From an uncultured Bacteroides sp. (GTDB lineage Bacteria > Bacteroidota > Bacteroidia > Bacteroidales > Bacteroidaceae), in assembly GCF_910586915.1 (NCBI RefSeq), contig NZ_CAJULN010000036.1:1-25932 (forward strand): a DNA stretch of 25,932 nt, written 5' to 3'. Both the position numbers and the translations under genes were made by a program. Positions 20,205 through 25,932 of this stretch are shown here, piece by piece (positions within the stretch are counted from its first letter, which is position 1; each line of letters begins with the position of its first letter). The notes beneath the pieces are model-generated. The model was given only the letters and a program-made list of their open reading frames with translations, ran no database searches and had not been told where the DNA came from.

Positions 20205-21437
20205 TTAATTCTCACGAACCACAATCTTTATACATTTTTTCACGATACGTTTTCCCAAAGAAAGCCCTTTACGAAAAACTCCAGGACGCATCTTTTTACA
20301 GATACTCTCTATCACCGCCGTTCCATCTCTATGAAACAATTTCCAAAATTCCTCCCGATATTTAGGCACAGCAGCGCTATATCTCATACTACGATTGCCA
20401 CTCAAGGCCTCCATATATGAAGTTTCAAAACCATCAAGAAGTAACTTGGATTGAAAATCTTCTCCTTTGGAAGTATTTACAAGAAGTAAACTAACTCCCC
20501 GATCATCATCAAAATCCTTGTAATAACGCCCAATCCCCCAATAATCGGCAATTGTCAAGTCACTGCCGCTTTTGAAACATTTGCTCGGACAGGCATGACA
20601 ACTGGGACGTAAATACAAATCGTGCAAGAATCCTTGCAGGAAAATATTTTGGGTTAATACATCAGAGAGAAAAACTGTATTTTTGTCTCCACTTCCTTCG
20701 GTCGTGGAGAGAGTGAGAGAAAAACTGAATTTTTTCCATCCTAATCGTTTGTCTCTGAAAGAGATACCTTTTATCAAAGATTTCTTTTCGACGGTAGAGT
20801 GAGAAAAAACTGAATTTTTTTCGCACTGACGTGCGATTGTTTCCTCCAAATAAGTGCGCCACACCTTAGGACTCGGAACACCGTGACAAATCAAATCAAC
20901 AGTCAGCAAATTATCATATTCTTTCCTCAAAAACAGACGCAAACCGGCAATCTGACAGGGAGTACCCGAAAACAATACCTTACGCCCTTCCTTCAAAAAA
21001 GACTCTGCCTTTTGAAAACAAGTGCCGACGTTACTTTGTACATACTTAGAACCACGGAAAGCGACCAAATTCTTTTTATTGTCCACATAATCGTGAACTA
21101 CGTCCCAATTCTCGTCAAATCGCACGCCAAACACGATACCGCCTTCATCCAAGACCTGTTCTGCCAGCGCCGTAAATACCCCGCCGGAAGAACTGGACAT
21201 ACGTACCTCTTCATCAGGATTCTTCGCTGCATAGACCTTCAAAGGTTGCCGTGCTTCACCTTGACAAAGAACCGGACATACGCGCTCACACAAACCGCAA
21301 TCTATACAAAGAGACTGGTCGACAAAAGGATAAAGAAAACCTTCTTCATCTTCACGCATCGTAATACAATGCTTCGGACAACGCTGCACGCAAGCGTGAC
21401 AACCACAACAAGCAGACTTATCTACAATATGAATCAT
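20205..21437 (-). CDS. Coenzyme F420 hydrogenase/dehydrogenase beta-subunit-like iron-sulfur protein
   Basis: A 410-residue protein with an N-terminal two-[4Fe-4S] ferredoxin domain (Cys10, 13, 16, 20 and Cys44, 47, 50, 54) followed by FrhB-type N and C domains: MSSSSGGVFTALAEQVLDEGG, FRGSKYVQSNVG, FSGTPCQIAGLRLFL, DLICHGVPSPKVW, ISFRDKRLGWKKFSF and LRPSCHACPSKC...DLTIADYWGIG. Such proteins accompany pyruvyl transferases in capsule loci, but their substrate there is unknown; F420 itself is not expected in Bacteroides. The ATG overlaps the wzx stop by 4 bp. Around residues 200-258 the coding DNA holds three copies of an imperfect short repeat. Confidence 0.9.
   Translation of the reverse strand: MIHIVDKSACCGCHACVQRCPKHCITMREDEEGFLYPFVDQSLCIDCGLCERVCPVLCQGEARQPLKVYAAKNPDEEVRMSSSSGGVFTALAEQVLDEGGIVFGVRFDENWDVVHDYVDNKKNLVAFRGSKYVQSNVGTCFQKAESFLKEGRKVLFSGTPCQIAGLRLFLRKEYDNLLTVDLICHGVPSPKVWRTYLEETIARQCEKNSVFSHSTVEKKSLIKGISFRDKRLGWKKFSFSLTLSTTEGSGDKNTVFLSDVLTQNIFLQGFLHDLYLRPSCHACPSKCFKSGSDLTIADYWGIGRYYKDFDDDRGVSLLLVNTSKGEDFQSKLLLDGFETSYMEALSGNRSMRYSAAVPKYREEFWKLFHRDGTAVIESICKKMRPGVFRKGLSLGKRIVKKCIKIVVREN
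20665..20824. repeat. Three imperfect about 25-bp repeats inside the F420-dehydrogenase-like gene
   Basis: Copies at 20665-20687, 20711-20737 and 20797-20824 share a GAGAGAAAAACTG core followed by a T-run. The middle copy is read in a different frame (giving KKFSFSLTL) from the outer two (NTVFLSD and NSVFSHS), so the similarity is at DNA level. Confidence 0.6.
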
Positions 21438-22975
21438 TGTTTATTTGTAATGTTTTTCATCAAAAGAGCAACCTTTTCAGCTACGAATCTCTTTTCATTA
21501 ACGGTCAATCCCACCATATAAGAGAACAATATCATCACCAGGACACTTACAAGACTGATAAGAATCCCCGACAACAAAGTGTCTGGCAATATACAGAATA
21601 ACACAAATGGCAAAGGAACCGCAAGCAAAGACACCCATAGGCACCGTAACAAAACCTCACTGAAATAACTGCGCAAGGATAAACATATCATGGGTCGGAT
21701 GATATACAAACGGACAATAAAAGCACAAATGCAAATACACAAATGAACCAGAAATACGCTCCAGGGTGCCGCTCCTAATTTCAGCACGATATATGATACC
21801 GGCACTATCGCCAATAATATACCACCTACCACAGACTGATAAAAACGAATACGTCCGGTAGACTGAGCAGCCACCATAAAAGCACCTGCCATCGCATCTA
21901 TCACAGTAATACAAAGCATCAACCGAACAAATGTTACTGTATAATCAGGCACAACCCCCAACCACAATTCCAATATCATGTCAGCTTGAATAAATATAGG
22001 GAAAGAGAGGGTGGCAAGCAACAGGAATGTAAACTTTGAACTGCGAAAAATAAGGCTATGCATATAAGCAAAATCCCCTTTAGCATAAGACTTGGTTATC
22101 TGAGGATTCAAAGCTGTTTGAAAATTAGACGAGAACTGAGTCACAACACCTTGAACCTGAACTGCTATTCCACGCGCCGCATTAACAACCGGACCGAAAA
22201 AAACATTCAACAGAATATTCAACCCTTGTGTAAAAAGAACAGCAGCCAATCCACCCCAAAGATTCCACCCTGCAAAACCTAACATCTCTTTAAACATCCT
22301 GCCGTCCCATCCCCACTTATAATGGGTTTCCTCGAAATATCGTCCACAATAACAACTATAAACGATTCGAACCAAGAGTTGCATACCGCAAAGAAGAGCT
22401 GCATAGAGGATAAGTTTATCTGATTGAGTGAAATACAAGAAATAAACAATCAGCAATTTCAACAACACTTCCATCACAGATATGTAAGCAAAAGCCGACA
22501 TCTTCTCATGAGCTATGATAGCCGCATTGTAAGGAACACTTATTACCATTATCATCATGGTGATAACCGAAAACTGATAAACCCAAAATGCTGCATCCAA
22601 CCTCTCTAAAGGAATTACCATTTTTTCTTTCAAGAACCAAAGACCTATGGTTTCACCTAATATCAAAATTAACAAAGCTATCAGCCAATGAATATTCACA
22701 CTCGTCTGAAAAACCTTCCGCGACTGTAATATTTCACCTTTTCCTAAAGCATATGTCATGTAACGTTGAGTAGAAGAAGACATCGCACTATTCAAAAAAG
22801 AAAACATGGTGATGATTCCACCGACTACGCTGTATATGCCAAAATCCTCTATACCCAATACATTCAATACAACACGGCTTGTATAAAGAGACACCGCCAT
22901 CGTAAAAAACATACGGATATATAACAAAAGAGTATTCTTTGCTATACGCTGATTATTTGCAGATATTTCAGACAT
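21434..22975 (-). CDS. Wzx-type flippase (polysaccharide transport protein)
   Basis: A 513-residue inner-membrane protein of the MOP/polysaccharide-transporter superfamily with about 12-14 hydrophobic segments; it should flip the undecaprenyl-linked repeat unit to the periplasmic side. Typical features are the N-terminal NQRIAKNTLLLYIRMFFTMAVSLYTSRVVLNVLG, DFGIYSVVGGIITMFSFLNSAMSSSTQRYMTY and the mid-protein QGLNILLNVFFGPVVNAARGIAVQVQG. Start: the ATG at 22975 (MSEISANN) is chosen; an upstream in-frame TTG (23026) would add 17 residues and run through a hairpin. It overlaps the F420-dehydrogenase-like gene by 4 bp. Confidence 0.93.
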   Translation of the reverse strand: MSEISANNQRIAKNTLLLYIRMFFTMAVSLYTSRVVLNVLGIEDFGIYSVVGGIITMFSFLNSAMSSSTQRYMTYALGKGEILQSRKVFQTSVNIHWLIALLILILGETIGLWFLKEKMVIPLERLDAAFWVYQFSVITMMIMVISVPYNAAIIAHEKMSAFAYISVMEVLLKLLIVYFLYFTQSDKLILYAALLCGMQLLVRIVYSCYCGRYFEETHYKWGWDGRMFKEMLGFAGWNLWGGLAAVLFTQGLNILLNVFFGPVVNAARGIAVQVQGVVTQFSSNFQTALNPQITKSYAKGDFAYMHSLIFRSSKFTFLLLATLSFPIFIQADMILELWLGVVPDYTVTFVRLMLCITVIDAMAGAFMVAAQSTGRIRFYQSVVGGILLAIVPVSYIVLKLGAAPWSVFLVHLCICICAFIVRLYIIRPMICLSLRSYFSEVLLRCLWVSLLAVPLPFVLFCILPDTLLSGILISLVSVLVMILFSYMVGLTVNEKRFVAEKVALLMKNITNKQ

Positions 22976-22984
22976 ATGAGGTAG

Positions 22985-23011
22985 CTTGCCTGTCAATAAG
23001 ATGACAGCAAG
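22985..23011 (-). promoter_or_regulatory. Leader hairpin immediately before wzx
   Basis: 22985-22995 pairs with 23002-23011 over 10 bp with one bulged base and a 6-nt loop. It ends 10 nt before the wzx ATG, so it could shape translation of the flippase or mark the RNA 5' end. There is no T-run after it on the minus strand. Confidence 0.45.
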
Positions 23012-23086
23012 AATAAAAAAAGACAACTGATAAGTCTAACCAACTTACCCTATCACGATAAAATATATAGTTTTGCTAAAATGATT

Positions 23087-23236
23087 CTAAGATAAACGGG
23101 AATAATAACATTCAAAAGACATGGGTAATTCCACAGATAATCCTTCCAACGCTTCATTGATGCGCTGAACATGACGGTCACATACCTCAAATTCACGTTG
23201 CAAACGTTCTGCTATTTCCTGTCTCTTATCCGTCAT
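23087..23236 (-). pseudogene. Truncated HEPN-like partner of the MNT nucleotidyltransferase
   Basis: A 49-residue ORF beginning MTDKRQEIAERLQREFEVC and ending FECYYSRLS. Its ATG overlaps the stop of the MNT gene (ATGA), the normal arrangement of MNT/HEPN pairs. The predicted helix with VCDRHVQRINEALEGLSVELPMS resembles the N-terminal helix of the Bacteroides partner proteins, which by memory are about 140-150 residues; here the rest, including any R-x4-6-H RNase motif, is absent. No continuation is seen in the other frames up to wzx, so a deletion at the wzx boundary is more likely than a frameshift. Confidence 0.55.
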
Positions 23237-23523
23237 ACCAATAGTACTCCCTTTTTCAATGCTTCATAAACCACCGACGACTCTTCATAATCGCCTACTA
23301 CATCTATCTTTTGGTCACCTAAATATTGTTTTAATCGGGCAATCATTCGAATACGTTCCAGTACTCCCCGTTTGGCAGTTGTTGTGCGAACAAGCAAATC
23401 GATATCACCGCCCCGTTTAGTATCATCTAACCGGGAACCGAACAAATAAACCCTGACACCTTCACCGTATATTTCACGGGCTACTTTGCGGATGATTTCT
23501 ATTTCTTTTGTTTGTAATCGCAT
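23233..23523 (-). CDS. MNT-type nucleotidyltransferase domain protein
   Basis: A 96-residue minimal nucleotidyltransferase (pol-beta fold). The active-site pattern is FGSRLDDTKRGGDIDLL: Gly29-Ser30 and Asp40-x-Asp42, with a third acidic residue at Asp74 (KIDVVG). Such proteins pair with HEPN proteins as toxin-antitoxin modules; in known cases the MNT enzyme adds AMP to the HEPN RNase and blocks it. ATG 23523 (MRLQTKE) is preferred to GTG 23532. It lies 17 nt after the AAA-like/nuclease gene, so both probably share its promoter. Its partner gene is truncated here. Confidence 0.88.
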   Translation of the reverse strand: MRLQTKEIEIIRKVAREIYGEGVRVYLFGSRLDDTKRGGDIDLLVRTTTAKRGVLERIRMIARLKQYLGDQKIDVVGDYEESSVVYEALKKGVLLV

Positions 23524-23540
23524 AAATACCACTTTATCCG

Positions 23541-25100
23541 TTATTCCTCTACAATATACCTCTCTATATTCCGGGTATCCTTACTGAAATTCACTCCTAC
23601 CTTTACAAGACGTTTGCCATCCAGCGTATAAGGTATCAGATATCCTTTTTCATCAATCTGTTTCAGGGCTTCCTCGGCGCTGCCATTCAACTTGAACTCA
23701 AATGCATAGACAGCATCGTGTGTTTTTACCACAGCATCCGCACGACCACGGGCGCTGCGAACTTCCGTTGACACAAACTGGCCCAACAAAGCAAACACAA
23801 CATAGAAAATGGCTTGGTAATGACGTTCCGTATTGTCACTCAGTTCGTAGGGAATGCCCGCAAAGAATATTGCCAAGCGTTCCATGAAAGCATCCACCTC
23901 GCCATTACGAAGCTCACGCATAAACTTGGCAATGTGGAAAGCCGTCTCGTCGCTCGATACTTCCGTATAATAAGGAAGCAGAAAATTGAGAAAGCCATAA
24001 CGCACTTCATCATTTGGGAAGCCCAATGTATAGAGAAAGACCTCCTTGTCATATCCCTTGATGGTGAGATAACCGCTCTGATAAATCATGGGAAGCGGAT
24101 TACGGATTTCGGCACGATACTCCGAAAAGGCGGAAGCATCCACCTCCATACCGTTCACCAACAGGCGAAGGTCATAATCGCTCTGTTTCAACAAATCGAC
24201 CAAATAGGTGGGAGTACCCGTCTGAAACCAATAATTACCGAATTTGCAACTGTCGAATACATTCAGCAGGCTGAACGGATTGAACACTCCTTCCGCCGTC
24301 TCTTCAAAATGATAGCCATCGTACAAAAAGGTCAAGCGAGCGACTATCTCATCGAAAGGCTGTTCGTATTTCGTGCTCAAAGCTGTTATTTCGGGAGTAA
24401 ACGTCTGTATGAGTTCGTCTTTAGTTATTCCGCAAAGAGTGGCGTACGCCGGCTTCATGCTAATATCGTTCAATTGATTCAAATCGCTGAATACGCTGAC
24501 TTGGGCAAATTTCGTTACACCTGTCAGAAAGACGAAACGCAAATAACGGTCGGAACTTTTAAGTACACCATAAAAGGCTTTCAGGGTGCGGCGGTATTCT
24601 GACAATAAAGACTCGTCCAAAAGGGCTTGAAGTAAAGGTTTGTCGTATTCGTCAATCAAAATGACTACCTGTTTGCCTGTCTGCATATAGGCTTGTTCTA
24701 TCAGGTAGGTAAAACGTTCTTCCGGACTACGGTCTTGCTTTTCGGTACCAAACTTTGCTTCCCACTGTTCCAAATATTGGTTGAGCATGGCAGTCAAGTC
24801 TCCTATTGTCTCATATTTTCGAGCGTTCAAGTCCAAATGAAACACCGGATATTCCTTCCATTCAGTCTCCAGTTTTTCAATGGCAAGACCCTGAAACAAA
24901 TCCTTACGTCCCAGAAAATAGGCTTCGAAAGTGGAAAGAAGAAGGCTCTTACCGAAACGGCGGGGACGGCTCAGGAAATAAGGTTTACCTGTATTGGCTA
25001 TTTGATAAACCATAGCCGTCTTATCTACGTAGATATAATTATGCTTACGTATTTCTTCAAAAGTCTGTATACCAATCGGCAATTTACGCACCTGTTCCAT
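23541..25100 (-). CDS. AAA-ATPase-like / PD-(D/E)XK nuclease-like protein
   Basis: A 519-residue protein of the AAA-ATPase_like plus PDDEXK_9 (DUF1703) type, abundant in Bacteroides. The N-terminus (LPIGIQTFEEIRKHNYIYVDKT) is characteristic; the P-loop-like motif is RPRRFGKS (45-52) and Walker B is VILIDEYD (146-153). The C-terminal nuclease-like fold shows GRADAVV (Asp455), FEFK (Glu468-Phe-Lys470) and a Gln at 481, so the catalytic residues look intact. The function of the family is not established. It carries its own strong promoter (25125-25154) and has no obvious role in capsule synthesis, so it looks like an insert between wzz and wzx. Confidence 0.93.
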   Translation of the reverse strand: MEQVRKLPIGIQTFEEIRKHNYIYVDKTAMVYQIANTGKPYFLSRPRRFGKSLLLSTFEAYFLGRKDLFQGLAIEKLETEWKEYPVFHLDLNARKYETIGDLTAMLNQYLEQWEAKFGTEKQDRSPEERFTYLIEQAYMQTGKQVVILIDEYDKPLLQALLDESLLSEYRRTLKAFYGVLKSSDRYLRFVFLTGVTKFAQVSVFSDLNQLNDISMKPAYATLCGITKDELIQTFTPEITALSTKYEQPFDEIVARLTFLYDGYHFEETAEGVFNPFSLLNVFDSCKFGNYWFQTGTPTYLVDLLKQSDYDLRLLVNGMEVDASAFSEYRAEIRNPLPMIYQSGYLTIKGYDKEVFLYTLGFPNDEVRYGFLNFLLPYYTEVSSDETAFHIAKFMRELRNGEVDAFMERLAIFFAGIPYELSDNTERHYQAIFYVVFALLGQFVSTEVRSARGRADAVVKTHDAVYAFEFKLNGSAEEALKQIDEKGYLIPYTLDGKRLVKVGVNFSKDTRNIERYIVEE

Positions 25101-25124
25101 TTCAGCCCTGTTTTAAGATATATG

Positions 25125-25154
25125 CAAATATACTGTTTTTATTCCAGCCGCAAA
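25125..25154 (-). promoter_or_regulatory. Promoter of the AAA-like/nuclease gene (TTTG-N18-TATATTTG)
   Basis: On the minus strand TTTG (complement of 25151-25154) is followed after 18 bp by TATATTTG (complement of 25125-25132), an exact consensus match with the same spacing as the ridA promoter. It lies in the 67-bp gap between the wzz stop and the AAA-like start, 24 bp before the ATG. Confidence 0.68.
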
Positions 25155-25167
25155 CGGTATCATGCAT

Positions 25168-25932
25168 TTATTCTGCTTTTTCCTTCAAACGATGCAGCAA
25201 ATCCTTGCCTAACAGCAACCAGCCGATTGTTGCAAAAACCGACAAGAACATAAACAATAACACATACATTTTGGTACCCATACCCGAAGGGCGCAAAGGA
25301 ACAACAGCAGGCTCCACCACCGCAAAAACCGGTTTTTCCTCCTGAACCTTAGCTCTCGCCACCTGCAACTGGTTGGCTACCTGGCTATATACCTGATAGG
25401 CAAGGCTCATGTCATTTTGCAGACGCTCCTGCTCGGCACGGACACTTTGAAGTATTAAGTTATCGTGCGTATCCACATAACAGGCGTATTTCTTCTGGGC
25501 AGCATAGTATTCATGCTGACGGTCTTTATAAAGTTTCTCCAAATAAGCACAGTCCTCCTCCGCTTTCGATATACGATAGCCGATGATGCTCTTCTGCAAT
25601 TTCTGAACCACTGAATCCGCCACAACGGCAGCAACAAGCGGATTTTGAAGAGTGACGGAAACGGAAGTGATGCCCGTCTTTTTATCAATCATAGCAAGAA
25701 TGTCCCTGCGCAGGGATTCAATCTTCCCGCTTTCCTCTTTTGTCAGTTCTATAATACCCTTTCCATTGTCCTGCCGCGAAGAGATAGATTCGTCAGCAAA
25801 CAAAGACTTCACACCACCAATCACCATACCGGGAAAGCCAGTCACATAACTCCACCAGGGAGAGGACTGCCCATCAAGGTAGTTAGCCAAAGTAATGGTA
25901 TCTTTTCTATCTGCCGACATCGGCACATTCAT
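25168..25932 (-). CDS. Wzz-type chain-length determinant protein (partial, 5' end outside window)
   Basis: 254 residues are visible. The C-terminus has a proline-containing motif (VVEPAVVPLRPSGM) followed by a membrane helix (YVLLFMFLSVFATIGWLLLG) and a basic tail (KDLLHRLKEKAE), as in Wzz/PCP proteins that set capsule chain length in the inner membrane. The middle is largely helical and coiled-coil-like (KAEEDCAYLEKLYKDRQHEYYAAQKKYACYV). The NPLVAAVVADSVVQKLQ segment is typical of the periplasmic domain. The ATG at 25932 is at the very edge and the expected N-terminal membrane helix is missing, so the gene almost certainly continues beyond the window. Confidence 0.85.
   Translation of the reverse strand: MNVPMSADRKDTITLANYLDGQSSPWWSYVTGFPGMVIGGVKSLFADESISSRQDNGKGIIELTKEESGKIESLRRDILAMIDKKTGITSVSVTLQNPLVAAVVADSVVQKLQKSIIGYRISKAEEDCAYLEKLYKDRQHEYYAAQKKYACYVDTHDNLILQSVRAEQERLQNDMSLAYQVYSQVANQLQVARAKVQEEKPVFAVVEPAVVPLRPSGMGTKMYVLLFMFLSVFATIGWLLLGKDLLHRLKEKAE

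Noticed and set aside
20883..21521. 212-codon + strand open frame opposite the iron-sulfur protein gene
   Set aside because: Thr/Gln/Ile-rich shadow; the opposite frame carries two complete ferredoxin cysteine sets.
22976..23026. N-terminal extension of Wzx from a TTG codon
   Set aside because: The added hydrophobic residues come from the leader hairpin; family N-termini begin close to the NQRIAKNT segment, as with ATG 22975.
23814..24602. 262-codon open frame opposite the AAA-like/nuclease gene
   Set aside because: Antisense shadow without motifs or promoter; the minus-strand frame has clear family motifs.

Overview
The window reads as a chromosomal segment of a gut Bacteroides (or very close Bacteroidales relative). 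Support: several spacers carry the Bacteroides-type promoter box TAnnTTTG, twice with a TTTG box 18 bp upstream; several genes belong to families typical of Bacteroides (DUF4494, DUF4248, the HU-like HU-HIG group, the 32-residue 'smalltalk' peptide); and the right half is the 3' part of a capsular polysaccharide (CPS) locus of Bacteroides type. Identifications rest on reading motifs in the translations; no database search was run.

Region 1 (1-6330) is housekeeping: thiol peroxidase (-), then a + strand run of DUF4494, a YggS-type PLP protein and a dihydroorotate-dehydrogenase-like protein ending in a hairpin, then PIN-PhoH ATPase (-), folC (+) and ridA (-). folC and ridA converge and overlap by 33 bp.

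Region 2 (6334-10842) is an accessory block: an unrecognised 119-residue protein (-), a large primase-like/helicase fusion (VirE/BT4734-type N-terminus plus DUF3987), an HU-like DNA-binding protein, the 32-residue membrane peptide 'smalltalk', a T7-lysozyme-like amidase without a signal peptide, and a convergent DUF4248 protein. The helicase half of the large gene is flanked by an exact 23-nt inverted repeat. The peptide-amidase pair looks like a holin-endolysin arrangement, although that role is inference.

Region 3 (10843-11165) is a 323-bp gap with no gene but a dense series of strong hairpins (10941-11103).

Region 4 (11166-25932, all on the - strand) is the CPS locus read from its middle to its 3' end: Wzz chain-length protein (cut by the window edge), an inserted block with its own promoter (AAA-like/PD-(D/E)XK protein, MNT nucleotidyltransferase, truncated HEPN-like partner), Wzx flippase, an F420-dehydrogenase-beta-like iron-sulfur protein, polysaccharide pyruvyl transferase, UDP-GlcNAc 2-epimerase, a glycosyltransferase, an EpsG-like Wzy polymerase, two more glycosyltransferases, an AAA ATPase with a mostly deleted partner gene, and a WecA/MraY-type initiating sugar-phosphate transferase. 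Together these describe a Wzx/Wzy capsule: WecA-like loads the first sugar on undecaprenyl phosphate, the glycosyltransferases extend the repeat unit (probably with ManNAc or a derivative, possibly pyruvylated), Wzx flips it, Wzy polymerises and Wzz sets length. Two apparently decaying two-gene modules (ATPase plus TOPRIM-like remnant; MNT plus HEPN-like remnant) sit inside this locus.
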